DNA of 64,000 nt from Toxoplasma gondii ME49 (Eukaryota > Apicomplexa > Conoidasida > Eucoccidiorida > Sarcocystidae), in contig NC_031476.1 in assembly GCF_000006565.2 (NCBI RefSeq), positions 2,938,458-3,002,457 of the forward strand, written 5' to 3'. A model generated the notes under the pieces. The model did not search any database. It was not told the DNA's origin and saw only the letters and a program-made list of their open reading frames with translations. Below, in pieces: positions 45,401 to 57,789 of the stretch; position 1 is the stretch's first letter, and the number at the start of each line of letters is the position of its first letter. A program made the position numbers and the translations under genes.

Positions 45401-46961
45401 GAGGTGCTGACATGCATATATATATATATATATATCTGTTTATAATGTGCTGACATACTTATAAATACGTATATATATATATATACATATATGTATTTGT
45501 AGATGAACATTCAAGCGAGAGACACTGAGATGCACGTAAAGTTTTTATTTTTTTCGCTTTCGATGTTGCCCTAGTTCTTGGTGTATCTGCATGCAGGGGC
45601 CCGTGAGGTTGCCGGCATCTGTTTCCTTTTGTATGATGCACTAGAGACAACAGGATACGAAGAGTGTCCATAAGACTCGAGGACATGAGTTCTGATTTAG
45701 AGATCACCTTTGCAGGCCTGCGTACTCCTATACGATGCGCATTTATGTATGTGTATATACATATATTTATGTGTAGATATTATGTACTCGAGCAGAGGCA
45801 CATCGCTGCTTGTCGCTCCGTGAGTCTCTGCCACGGTCTAAGGAGTCCTCGCGTGTGTCGACGTTGTTTGTGTGTTCGTTTGTGGTCTTTCACAGACTGT
45901 CCGGTTCGCGCTGTGCTTCGGGTCCCGTGCTTGTGCCATGCGCTGCGATTCCCCGTTCTCTGTATCTCCGCGTTTTCTGTCTCTGTACGAAACACCCATT
46001 TCCTTTAGACTACACGGCACGACTCTACGGGCTCGACAAACCGCAAGACCCGCGCAGGGACGGAAGCCGCGGCTTTCGCGATAGCGTCTTGGGTCGCTCG
46101 GGGGGCATGCGTCACGGCTGTGAAATGGGAGACAGGATGATGGGCAGGTCCAAGCACTACGTGTGGAGAGAAAGCATGTTCAACTTCGAGATTGTCCTCT
46201 TTCTCCGAGACGGAATTCGCGCCGAGCACATCACCTGGGATATCACCAGCAAGCGCCTCGACATCTTTATCGGTGGGAACCGGGTAAGAGGAAACAGAGG
46301 AACAGAACGAGGGGCATGCCGAACATGCGAAAGAAGAAACTAAAGACGCACCTCGCAGGCACAGGGACGCGTCTTTGCGCCTTCAGGGGGTTCGTCGCGA
46401 GACTGGTGGAGAGAGTGACAAACAGATGGAAAAGTGGAGAGAGGGAGCGAAAAGATGCAGTCGGATGCGTGCAGGTTAGGGAAAAGGAGAAAGACCGAGA
46501 AACCGACCGTGTGAAGGAAACGTGAGGTTTGTCGAGTTCCTTAAAAAACACGCTAGGCACCGCGAGGAGACCCTCCTCCCCAGAGCATCAGCAAGATGAT
46601 ATAAATATGTACATGTAGAAAGCGGGAAGGGGATATGAAGGAGGGAACTGGAGAAAGACGCGATCTTGATTGTGAAATGTGGAGGGGGTCTGGAACAAAA
46701 TCCTCGAAATTTGTAGATAGACGTCGAGAGGTGTAAAGAGGGAAGTGACAACGTAGAACATGAGAGGAGAGACAAAGCGCAGATACGGAAAACCAAAAGT
46801 CACTGGCATCTTGAACAAAGAAGTGATTTGCCGAGTTCTGCGTTCAGGTTTTCGGCGATGAATTCGTTCACTCTGTAGACCACGGTGAAGGAGCAACGTG
46901 GACACTGACAGAGGCTGTAAGCGAGGATGAACGGGCGAAAACAGAGGGCATTTCCGCATGA
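39452..46961 (+). CDS. Divergent FKBP domain plus CS (p23/NudC-like) domain protein with hydrophobic leader
   Basis: Exons: 39452-40318, 41881-42030, 42993-43258, 44182-44347, 45206-45290, 46009-46283 and 46848-46961; all phases agree, giving 640 aa. Residues 12-30 (VARSAASLFLLLFLIESSF) are a signal peptide or anchor, followed by about 220 Ser-rich residues that could be a transit-type region; plastid import is only inference. The FKBP fold runs from about 280 to 445: ILKRQIEGGEGTLYPNP and NVTVEFSLHTLSGFKI match the first strands, MPGMQIALASMRKLERSVFL matches the family's PG-EAL-MK-GE segment, and GEWLAFDLTLCNIYDRH the last strand. Canonical aromatic active-site residues are mostly missing, so isomerase activity is doubtful. 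The CS domain (about 562-626) shows HYVWRESMFNFEIVLFL, AEHITWDITSKRLDIFIGG and GEGATWTLTEA. FKBP and CS domains both occur in chaperone and Hsp90-related proteins. The end is uncertain: a good donor at 46917 could remove the last 14 residues, with a possible in-phase exon at 47562-47897. Confidence 0.82.
40988..41085. repeat. TCTA-type tetranucleotide block in the first FKBP-CS intron
   Basis: CTAT, CTGT and TTAT tetramers run over about 100 bases inside the intron 40319-41880. Confidence 0.75.
42432..42452. repeat. (TA)n microsatellite in the second FKBP-CS intron
   Basis: About ten TA units lie in the intron 42031-42992. Confidence 0.85.
45412..45495. repeat. Two (TA)n blocks in an FKBP-CS intron
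   Basis: Runs at about 45415-45435 and 45470-45495 are each preceded by a TGCTGACAT-type sequence, suggesting local duplication. They lie in the intron 45291-46008. Confidence 0.8.
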
Positions 46962-47561
46962 ACTCTGAACCGGGCCGAGTAATCGAGGGTGATATGTGTC
47001 CTGCGTTAAGGTAGAGAGAGTGTTGCGTGCTTACCCGCATCTCGCGATGAACAAAATTCAAAATGACCTTGCACCTTTTAAGTGCGAGCGCCTAGTGAAT
47101 ATCGGCAGGCGTCCCCTCCACGCTGAGGGCCAACGCTGACGCCGTGTCGTGCGCACTGCACAGTATTTTCTCTTTTTTTAGTTTTCCACAGACACTACAC
47201 TGAGCATGGTAGCATTTGCTGACGCGATAGCGACCAGGATGAGGCCCTTGGCAGCTGTGCTTTGATTTCATTTGGACTGAGAACAGAGATACTGAAGAGG
47301 AGCCACGGTTCAACTTTTTCGCTCTCATGCGCATTGGACATCTAGGAGCAGCGACTTGTTTCTATCTACGTTGCTTTCAAACGATTTCATGGCTGTATAT
47401 TAAGTATGCATGTGCAACCGATTCCGGGTGGTGTTTTGGCGGCCCCTCACCCAAGTATTTGCCTGCTGAGGAAAGCGCCGATGAGTTTCAAAATTAAAAC
47501 ACAAGGCTAAATTTAAACTTGAAGTCATAGCGGCGTCGCATCCGGTGTGAACTGTGTCTAG

Positions 47562-48019
47562 GCTGCCAAGCAAGAGGCAGTGCCTCTGTCAGAGCTTCAC
47601 GCGTTGTACGCTTCTGCGCCTCTCGAAGTACCGACGCGGCTTGATCTCCCAGATGCTCCGTTACAAAGCGCTCCGAGAACGACGCCGGGAACACCTGCTT
47701 ACGAATTTCCCCAGCCGCAGCCGATAGGCCAATTACCTGAAGAGGCAACAAGTTACACATGCCCGACGCTCTTGTCGACTCTCAAGGGGCAACTCGAAGA
47801 TCTGAAGCTGCCTCTGCATCAGCCGGCGATGCACATTCATCTCCCGAAAGCAAGCAGCTGGAGAGAAATGTGGGGGAATCCCTTCAAATTTGTTTGAGGG
47901 GGAACAGTGCATTCAGTGGGGCTTCGGAGAGCGACAGGGGCAAGACACTTCCTTTTCACTACGCTTTGATGTTCAGGAATGGTGGGAGTTTGCTCGCGAC
48001 AGCGGATCTCGTGGTATGA
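47562..48019 (+). pseudogene. Protein-like stretch in two overlapping frames: possible remnant or terminal exon
   Basis: Frame A runs from an AG at 47560-47561 to a stop at 47897 and reads like coding sequence (PLSELHALYASAPLEVP, PTRLDLPDAPLQSAPRTTPG). From about 47760 a second frame becomes the more protein-like (SEAASASAGDAHSSPESKQL) and runs to 48019. This pattern fits a decayed gene with a frameshift near 47760-47800. Alternatively frame A is a terminal exon of the FKBP-CS gene, since its phase matches the donor at 46917; but the acceptor has almost no pyrimidine tract, unlike others here. No family is recognised. Confidence 0.25.
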
Positions 48020-49222
48020 GGTCTCGTGGCTGAACTCTGGGGCGACATATCGGCGATTCCCACGCGGTCTTGGGGAAAGGTGTTTGAACTCTGTAGATTC
48101 GATTTCAAAGGAAAGTGGCGACCAAGAATGTTACGAGGGAGAAAGTGCCCATTAAGTCCCTGGCGAAGCATGTAGAAGGTGGGGTGGAAACTGCTGTTTT
48201 ATCTCAGCCATTTTTAGACTAGGGGTCCCGGCACGCGTATCCTACAGAAAGAGCGCTTGTGTCTGGTGGTCATCTTCGCGTTGTGTGGAACGGGGGGGGA
48301 GTAAAACTGTCAAACAAACCATGATAACACTTGATGTGGGAAGCCTTGCATGCATAATTCGTTGTATGGAGGATCGAAGGCACCTCTTCAAAGCCGATTC
48401 TTCTCATAGTTTTTTCCGGAGGGACGAGCGCCTGCTACAAGAGCACTGGAGCGGAACACTCTCATGAACATCTGGATGAGTGTAGTGTCTGCGGTCACGT
48501 GCGAAAGCAACAACCGTGATGTGTGGAATGGACTTGAACGAGGTTCGTACATTTACACAGCTGAAGTGCTTTGTTGTATACGAATATATCTCTCTGAACG
48601 GGGGGACTCCTTGTCACCGGTGACTGAATTTTGTAGTTCGAAGAAGTGTGGGCACCGCGATTCGGCATCCGCTCACCCGTCAGAAGGTTCGGCGCATACC
48701 TTACGTAATTTCTTTTCGGGAAAGGACACGAAGCATAGGTCGGTCACATGGATAACGACTGTGTGTTTCATGGCTGTTCCACTTCACTCTGCGGCGCACT
48801 ATTGCATGAACCTGGGCGACGGAACGGTACTTCGCAATCCACGCGCGATTGTATTTTCAGCATCCGCTTCTATCGAGGCACATTGCTTCTCCCGGCAGAC
48901 ACCCCGAAAGAAAGAAGACACGGATTCGTTATTAAAAGCCATCGGATGCGAGAAAGGGTTTCATTCTCAATGCGGTACAGCACCAAAAGACAAGGCGCCC
49001 ACGTTGGGGAGGGGGATCGTGGGATGAATGTGTGGTAATCAACAGAAATGAAAGAAATGCAGTAAAATACTGTCAACACAGGGAGCTCGCTTCGCATACT
49101 CTCCAATAGGCGAGCCTCCTATTTGTCCTTCGTACACGTAGCGCAATAATCATTCAAAACTCACAGCAAACACAACCCGTTTCTGCAATACCTGAACGTT
49201 CTCGAGGCCTTCTCATGATCAC

Positions 49223-49254
49223 ATATATCCGTATATGTATATATATATATATAT
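49223..49254. repeat. (TA)n microsatellite
   Basis: ATATATCCGTATATG leads into about nine TA units. Confidence 0.85.
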
Positions 49255-50414
49255 CCAAATATGAGACCAGCCAGAGAACTCTTGACGCAACGGGCACTCA
49301 ACTCTACATTTCTTGTGGTACGCGCCCTCAGTCGGGGAACCCAAGCACGGGCGTAGTACACGGCCTGTCTGCGGACATCTCTCACCGTCCGTCTGAGACA
49401 AAGCCAGGAGTTTATGCTGAAACAGTTCACGATTCGACGAAGTTCATTGCCTCAGTGTGGCCTGTGTTCGGAAAAGGGAAGTCGAAACGCATTGACGGTA
49501 ATGGATCGACACCCCAATAAGGCCTATCCAGCGTGTGGCCTATATGGCAAACGATCAGAGTGAAAGCGAAGCAGTTGGCGACAGGACCGAGACACACACA
49601 TTTGCCAGCTAGCCGTCTCCGCCGCACCAACTGCATTGAGAATACACAAGACGGTTGATAACAGAACTACGTTCACGCACGCTATGGACACTATAACCCA
49701 GCATGGGGAAAAGGAGTCATTGCCGGGTAACTCTGAGGCACCCTGCTAACCGACGCCACTTTTCGATTGGTACAATCGATCCTTTCTGTAAAGGAAAGTG
49801 CGTCCAATGTCTTGGGCGTTCCGAAAAACATCACGATCACAGACCAAAAAAGAATCCATTGAGAGACTGCGCACAGACGATGTATGGCGCGAATCTGCTC
49901 CTATATTGTTCACCGGCCGTTTGGGCCGAGGCGGAAGAATCCTCTTCTTGCTGGAAACGCAGGACAGTCACGCCTGATTCTGGTCCCGAAGATTGGGCCC
50001 GTTTTTGCCATGTCCATTGTCGTCGAACAACCCGCCTTCAGCCATCATGTGAGAATACGTGTGGCTGACAAAAGTATTAGCCCTTCCAGTCCAACGGCAT
50101 AAAGGAGCAAATGGGCAACAAACCCTCTCGTTGTCTTTCAACTGGCGCAGCCTCAAAAGAAGCCCTGAGTCCGCTGCATGACAAGTAACACAATGACATA
50201 GAAGCGCTGAAGCGCGGTCAGTGCTTCGCCATAGACGTGTTAAAATATGTCACTTCAGTTTAACACTTTCAAACTATTTAGGCACAACCGCGCGTGCGAC
50301 CCCAGAGTCAGGCCAGATCAAAAACGACAGATACAGCCGGCGCAGAAAAAGCAGTCACCTCTGGCCACAAGCGGTGCCTTCCTTCTGCATACGTGTCTAC
50401 ATGCAGATGAATTA

Positions 50415-53400
50415 TCATGTGCATGAGTGCAGAGGTAGTGTTTCACGTATGTTCGTACCTTCGTCTATCTTCTTGATCGCTGAAGCTTGCCAAACGCTGC
50501 CACATTCGGGGCAGTCGACTACGACGGGTTCTGATGGGTGATTCGGCTGCCAGCGTAAGCACTGATGCACACAGTCGCTGCAACACAGATGCCAACATGG
50601 GAGCAGGACGGGGTCGAAGGCAATGAATTTGCGGCAGACTCGACATGCAAAATCCTGAGCAGACTGTGGGGTGACACATGCTCCCACCGGGACTTTACGT
50701 TGTTCCAGATTCCCCATTCCTGGAGGTTGACGAGTGGGGACACCGGGCGACACGCCATTAATGCGGCGGGGCTCTTCAGGCAGCGGTGGCATTGTCTGAT
50801 GACTTTGAACGGGAACGAAAGGAGTCCCTGGCTGCCAGTTTCCTGTATCTCCAAAGTATTCTGAGCGAACAGTCCCAAGAACATATAGGAAACTCATGTA
50901 TGCAGATGCATCAAAATATCCGCAGGCGTTTCACAAGAATGGCATCACGGAGCTACTCTCTGGGTCACGAGGCGAAAGCCACAGCCGCCCTGCATCGGTC
51001 GACCATCATCGATATAACCCCTCTATGGGCAGACCTGATCCAACACTGAAAAACAAAGAACACTGCATTGGTTGAGCCCTTTGCCTCACCAGCTCCTATG
51101 CTGCCGGTGCCGGTAACACAAGATATATCGGTGGTCGATGAATGCTTTGCCAGCGAATCCTTCTTTGCCCATGTCGCCCTGATTCTGCTGCCACGCATGC
51201 GAATGCCGCCTACAGCCGCTGCGGCGACGGCTGCAGCAGCTTCAGAGGACGAGGAAAAACGGACGAAGGCGTATCCTACAAATGAAAGGAAAAGGAAGGG
51301 AAAGAGACTTGCCGTCGGCATGATGTACAACTTCCGACACAGCTGTAGCTCCACTCAACTCCTCTATTAACAATAGAACGGCACATGGTCAAACGTTGAA
51401 TTCTTTAGATGCGACGACACAAAGGAACTCTAAACTCTCTTCACTGTCGTCTACATCCATGTTGAATTCCTTCCTTACCGCGGATAACACGATGTCCCAG
51501 ACAGCGAGACTCAGGCAACTCTTCTCGTAAGAAAATGCAGGGGGACACGTGCTGTGTCCTTGATGGTTTCACGAGGGCACAAAGTAGGAGACTCACCGCT
51601 AGTTGCTGTCCATTCCTTATGAGGGTGCCTGTGGTCCTTGTCGCACACAACTACGGTAAGTTCGACTTTGCCGAATGCGCTAAAGGTCATGTGCAGGTCC
51701 TGTCGCGTCGTCATGGGAGGCACGTTTACAATTAAGGTGTACTTGGCCAGTCCTCCACTTCGACCGGAACTGGTCGATGTGTCATGCTTCCCCGCAGTGT
51801 TCAAGTCAGTCGGCCTCGTTGCTGCTTGCTCGCCCGAAAGATCCCCTGGTGGATAAAAGCTCCTCTGACTGCAAGACCCTTCCACGAACGGAACCGCAGG
51901 CATTCCTGGTGTGCACGAATCTGTTCCATCCCAGCTCCACAGATCACGGGCTTCGAGCATGTCATCCGATGGCACGGCAGGCAGTGCAAATGGCCCACTA
52001 TAACGCCTTTGATAATTAATTCCTTGGTTGCCTGTAGGTCCGACTACACAAGGAAAGTATTTGCCGGCTTCAGTCAAATCCATCTTTCCGACTTCTCCTC
52101 CAGGAAACGTCCAGCGTCTGCCAATAAACTCTGGAATACCAGCGTCTTCGGGTGGAGCATTTATTCCGACAACATTCGGAATCGTACATTCGTCAGAAGA
52201 ATTGGCCGCCATATGGAGAATTCGGGAAACCGCGTGTTGCCCCGTGTCGCAGCGGTTCTCAAAAAAAGAGACTGATTGCTGTTTTTCGCGAGCGGCCCTT
52301 CCGTGCCTTTCGGCCGCCGACTCTTCTGTTACATCAATGTCCCATGCTGTTGCAAGATCCTTAAACATGCTATCTTCGTCAAGAACGATAGCATGGCGAT
52401 TCGGTGAGTCTCTGCGACTTACCATCGAAGCGGAACCCCGTTCGATGGCGGTCACAGAACTTGAGATGTGGGTTCTGCTATCCTGAGTCTGTCCGCCAGA
52501 GCTGTCAGGAACTTCTTGGGGCTCTAAGCATTTGTTGCCTTTCCACAACCGGGAAAACTCACTAACTATAAATTCTTTATCCTCATACCTAACAGCCGGA
52601 CTCGGCCGAACAGTTTCTGTATTTCCCCTCACAAATATGTTTCTCTCGGCATGCGAGTCTGTGCCTTGGAGAATCATAAAGTCGTTGTGCGAGGAGGTGC
52701 CGCCACTGGTATCCTCTTTGTCGTGGCCTAACGCGGTCGTGCGTGCTTGCTCCTGATTCTTCCTCGTCAAGAGAGACAGAAGTTCTTGACCCTGATTAAA
52801 GGACGACGCAAAACTCGCTGGTGACGGAGCACCAGCCTTGTGCACGTTTTGCGTTAAACGTAGGAAGCGATCACCAATAGTTGGTATGGTGGAGCGTGCC
52901 TCCGGCAGACAGAGTTGAGGCGCATTCGCCCCGTTTCCCCGACATTCCTCGGACTGGCGTCTCTGCAGTATCTGCGCCAGCTGTGATTCTGACGTGTGTT
53001 CCGCACTGGACGACTCGGCAGTTCTGTGCACTTCGTTTGATTCCTTTTCTTCGTAGCATGTCGCCGAGGTGATAGACGTAAACGAAGTGGATGACAGTGA
53101 CATGACGGAAGACTGCGCTGCCGAAAGGGAGCCCTCTGAATGAAAAGAGTGATTCGCAGCTGGCGAAAAAGGATATGAATCTCCTGCAAAGGAATTGGTC
53201 GACTGCGCTGACAGTGGGTTCCGAAGCTCCGCGGTTTCTAATAACTCTTTGTCGTCGGGACATTGGATTGATACCCCAGAGTTGGCGTCGGCTCCGGAGG
53301 ATGCTCCATTGTAGTCACTGTTGTTCTTCATGGTAAAAGTTTTGCGTCGGTTTGCCTGTGTCGTCATTGAGGCCGCCTGTATGCATGTCGACTGCACGTG

Positions 53401-53511
53401 ACAGCTGGAAGAGCTCATCGCCAGTTCAGGTTCACGTTCTTCTAATACTGCGTCTTCTCTCGATGAACCGCACGATTTGGCAGAATAACGGAACATAAAC
53501 GATGCGTGCAT
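50415..53511 (-). CDS. RNA-binding protein with RRM and C-terminal C3HC4 RING finger
   Basis: Three exons on the minus strand: 53511-51597, 51275-51090 and 50860-50415 (TGA). Both introns are phase 1 with GTGAGT and GTGAGG donors, giving 848 aa. Residues 1 to about 585 are Ser/Thr-rich and probably disordered. The RRM spans about 590-678: LIVNVPP is RNP2 and SGYAFVRF is RNP1, the latter formed exactly across the first intron; it ends GSRIRATWAKKD. An Ala run (EAAAAVAAAAV) sits in its second helix. The RING ligands are C773, C776, C789, H791, C794, C797, C817 and C820 (CRVC, CWHLCCSDC, CPEC), a complete C3HC4 set. A RING of this kind usually recruits an E2 ubiquitin-conjugating enzyme, and the RRM would bind RNA, so an RNA-linked ubiquitin ligase is a reasonable inference. 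NOT4/CNOT4 also joins RING and RRM, but with the RING first and a C4C4 type; this is not a simple orthologue. Confidence 0.88.
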
Positions 53512-56500
53512 TTTGTTTCGCTAACACCCGCTCCTGCAGTAACCCTCTAGCTAGATAAGGGTCAGGCAAGAGTTTGTCCAAACAATGAAGTCACAGTATC
53601 TGTTCACTTGGTGCAACTGTGAAACAAGTTTTCTGGATATCGAGTCACGGGTAGCCCGTCAAACACTTCAAGGGGGCAGGGTGAAATTCCTGCTGCGGAC
53701 TTCATGCGCTACTGTCAAGGCATAGAACGAAAGCCATGATATTCCTTAATGTCAAACACGTCGGACGACGTGGCTGGGTCGAATCCAGAAAAAGGCACAG
53801 AATGGTCACCGATTGAACGGCAGCCTCAGTGGAAGTCTTTTGGCTTCCAACACTTCTGATCTGAGGTAAATGAGGCCTTGCCTCTGGGAATCATCAGAAT
53901 TGAGACGGAGAAGTCCAAAAACCCGGTGGCTGTGCAGCGCGTCGTTCAACATCCGATTCATCTGACAGTCTGATTTGCAGTCACCGTCCAGCCAGGCGCC
54001 TCCATGCCACGCAGCCAGCCACTGCTACGAGCACACGCGGACTACCTTGTTTTTCGACCTTCCACTGTTATCCGTGACTAATCAACCATCGGCGACGCAG
54101 AGATGCACATTGCCCAGAAACCAGTGTTATTGAGTGTAGGTCGCTTTAGCTTCGTGTGACGTGTCGCTCTCCCAATGAACAGGGGGCCCTGGAACAGTCA
54201 TGAAAGTCCCAGACGTGGCGTCGCAAAACTGGACTATCTCCATCCAATTTAGTTACACGTTCTAACCCCAAAGCCATCTTTTTGGCGTTCGGCAGGCAAT
54301 GACGCTCATCTGGACCACGTTTTTAACACGTGCGCATTTTACGCAAATAGTTGTACGAGGGATGGGCAGACGTTTTACGGCGCTTCCAGACCTGGCTGCG
54401 TAATGCAACGTTTTGTCGATGATCTAGAAAAATATGTTGCTAGCGCAACTTCGAGTGGTCATTTACTCGTACACTCCATCTACGAATATGGGACAGACTT
54501 CAAGAAAATCTTTTCTTAAACAGCAGGGCAGTGGTAGTCTTGTTTGGCTGTTGTATATCGAACTGCGACGAATCCTCTACAGATTTGCAGTGCACACGTT
54601 GAATAGTCGCTAGCATCTTAAACGTCTCTCCAACTAGAGAACTGCCGCATGAGTAATATAGTGACGAGAGAAACAAACATTATTTGCAAGGCTTTGCATA
54701 TCTCTGAATGTGTAGCTCGCACGTTGGCGGGCCCCATTATGATGCCTGAAGAGCACAGTTGCGCCACTCGAGAACTCGAGAACGCCTGCGTCTCGACGGA
54801 AAGAACCTCTTGGACAAAACTGTATTCGTGATAACATCAAGCATCATTCGGTGCTGAACACACGAACACGTAGATGGACACAGATCAAAGTAGTATTAAT
54901 CAACGCACTGTGCTGGAGGGAGGAAGAAACCAACGAACAAGCTCTTGTGGTACTTTTTCGTTTCCTTGAACCTCGTAGTAGCAGCATAGATAGGGAAGTA
55001 GTGTTCTCTGATTTCATCGAATGTATGGGCATCGTGGCGAGAGTTTGACGTCTGACGACACTACCGGTGCTTATATGGCTTCGTACGCTCAGGGCCTTCG
55101 CAAATGTTCACATCACGGCAAAGATGATTCCGCGTTGTTTAGAAAGCAACCAGAGAGCTTGACTGAGTACTTGGGTGGACGATGTACCCGTCACTACAGC
55201 AAAAAGTAGGTTTGGAACCTCGAAGGTATCAGAGAACAAAGGAGTAAAGGGTAATGACCACGCGTTAGTTGAAGCCGCGGTCCTCTCCGGTTCACACTGT
55301 TAAATCTCTATTAGGCAATCGATAATTTCTCTACCTCCATCCAAAACTGAATTTATAAAGACCACTTCCGTGGTTTTGGATCTTACAACATCCGACACGG
55401 CGGCACTGATCATACTCACATCCGGCTAGTTGCTGTTCAACGCCGTTGATGCAACCAGTAATCCATATGTTACGCCTAGAACACATACGAATAAACTTGA
55501 CATCTGTTTGTGTCGACCGGAGTTCCTCGAGTGTGCAGTTACCCGCGGCTGTCTGCAGACTTTTTTCGTGCATGGTAGCTCTCGGAGAGAGGCAGCGTGG
55601 CGGGATACTCGGGGACGAAGTTAAAAGTGAATCAATCCACAGCCGTTGGTCTGCTACTATTTATGACACCAGCATGTTAATGAAATTTCGATAACGAGGA
55701 AGCTTATTTGAATAACATAACACACAGAAGAATACGCGTCCGATGCCATATTCACCCCGGAAACACCGGCGTATTTGTTTCTGAACGGTATTTAAGGTCA
55801 GGTACTCGCGTCGTAAGAAGAAACTGCCACGGAAGCATTCGCACGTTGTATTGAAGAATGATAACGATAACGCCTGGGTGAGGTCATTGGGCGTTTGTTC
55901 TCTATGCGTTCTATGGGGAAGGAGAAAAACTTCAGCCTACCCGCGTTCACATATTCTGTGACTTTAGAGGGACTTCTGTTTTCGGCGACGCGCTTGGTTT
56001 CCATGAAGTTTGCCTTTCGTTTTGTTTCCCTCTTTTCCCCGTTGCAACGATTAGGCTCCAAAGGGTCCAGTTTTGTATTGCAGCAACACCTTCCCTGAAG
56101 AGCGAAGAACACTGTCTTCCTCAGATGTTTCGTAAACTATGCAGTGAACAACTTCCTTTTGCATTCACGGGTATCGCGCTCCGCCAAGCGGGTTTAGCAG
56201 GGGGAATGCGAGGGTAGCTCGTTTCTTCCCTTTTTCGACAACTTCATTCCTTTCTCTGCGTCAGCTTCCACAACAAAAGACACTATCCCGTTCTTTTCCA
56301 TTTCCGCGTTTCTCCGAATTTAAAGACACTGTCACACCTGAAAAGAGCAACCGCAAAGCGGCTTTTCGATACTTTTCCTCCCGTGTCGCGTGCACACGCG
56401 AGTAGGTAGACGCACAACGCAAGTTCTGGCTGTCTTGATCTGTCTCGCTTTCGTTGTGGGACCTCGTTCGTTTCCTTCCCTGCCACGTGCACGCTTTGTC

Positions 56501-57789
56501 TCTCAAAGAATTGCGCGACCTTGGAAAATGCAGCTTTGCTGTCCAAATGGGCACAAGACACTACACTTGTTCGCGAAAGCATGTGAAAAGGCGACAGGCC
56601 GGTGAAGCAGCGCTTGCACAGCTAGACGCGCTCCCGATTCTTCGTCATGAAACAATTCACCGTACTTGTCTACAACATCAAATAATGTTCTCCTATAACA
56701 ATTGCGTGTCTGTTTTTAGTTGCCGTCGGTCTCCTCCCTGCCGGCACGCGCTGGTGACGCTCGGATTCCCTTCACCCCGTGTGTCTCTTGAGGACTACAG
56801 CCCTCCGCTTTTCTTATTCAGCTTTCCCACTGGAAATCGCTTAAAAGAATTTAGTCAAGTCGATCTTCTGAACACGACACTTTCGTGTCCGTCTCTGTGT
56901 CTAAAAAGTCCCTCCCGTGCCTTCTGCGTTCAACTACACGGACTAAATAGCGAAGTGTCTTCTTTGTTCGTCTATCGTTCGATGCACGCCACTCCTTTTC
57001 GTTTCTGCTCTCTATCTCGACTTTGTTCTTGTCCTCCTTTGATCGCCTCTTCAACCCAATTCTTGCCTGAAAATAAATGCCCCATCCTATCTTGCTAGGG
57101 CAGAACTTGCGCCGATCCACCCGCCCTCGTCAGACCGAGTGGGCTTACCGCTTTCTTTCCCGTGAAAGTCGGCATTTTCTTCTTCTCAGCTATTCCGAGC
57201 TAGTCTTTTTTTTCACCTACACTACTCACTTTCCTGCCGCTCTTTCTTGCTGCACCCGAAATCACGCTTGTCTCCCACCGTGGACCTAGTTTGCCTCGTG
57301 TTCGGCTCCTCGTCCTCGACATGTTCTCTGAGAACCTGCACACGATACGCAGTCACCTTTAAACGTCGTTGCAGAGTCCCGCAGATGCCAGTGAATGCTT
57401 CGGTCTGTACGCCTCACGTCTGGTTTTTTTTAAAGAGGAATTCGCACTCAAAATCCTATTTTGGCTTTTGAGAGACAGACCACACTGAAAAGTTCAAGCC
57501 AGGTGTTCAGTGTCCAGAGAGTCGTTTGCGCGAACGCCCTTCTTCCCGTTTGCTCCAATCTGGAAACCACGGCAACGGAGGGACAGCAAGCCCTGGAAAA
57601 CCACCCCTGTGAAAACCGCTGCGAACGGCCGGCACATGGAGATTTTCGTACCTGGATGGCATTCTCGAGTCTCCCGTGCGTTGTTGAAAGTCTTTCCTCC
57701 CAAAGTCGGGGCCTTCAGCCACTACCCTCGCGTCTTCTGTGCAAGTACTGCCAGCAACTACTAGGAACTCGACGGAGATCCCTAAGAAC
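53512..57789. other. Divergent interval between the RRM-RING and TBC genes
   Basis: This 4.3-kb stretch must carry the promoters of both flanking genes. From about 56.2 to 57.7 kb the plus strand is pyrimidine-rich and is probably the 5' UTR of the TBC gene; the open frame 56454-57098 lies in it and shows no motif. From 53.5 to 56.2 kb I see only a short dispersed repeat at 55444-55484 and small motif-free frames. Confidence 0.45.
55444..55484. repeat. Dispersed short repeat, copy 3
   Basis: GTTGATGCAACCAGTAATCC, then ATATGTTACGCCTAGAACAC. It is the copy closest to the consensus of the three in the window. Confidence 0.35.

Larger units (their letters stand above)
46962..50414. other. Convergent interval between FKBP-CS and RRM-RING genes
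   Basis: This 3.45-kb stretch lies between two 3' ends. It holds a protein-like open stretch at 47562-48019 (listed separately), a 187-codon plus frame at 48464-49027 with no motif or splice partners, and (TA)n at 49223-49254. Otherwise I see nothing. Confidence 0.45.

Noticed and set aside
48464..49027. Plus-strand 187-codon frame
   Set aside because: No domain, no splice partners, and mixed codon use unlike the real exons nearby.
53760..53800. GGGTCGAATCC-like T-arm suggestive of a tRNA
   Set aside because: No matching acceptor, D or anticodon arms could be folded around it.
56454..57098. Plus-strand 214-codon frame upstream of the TBC gene
   Set aside because: Pyrimidine-rich composition and no motif; more likely the 5' UTR of the TBC gene.
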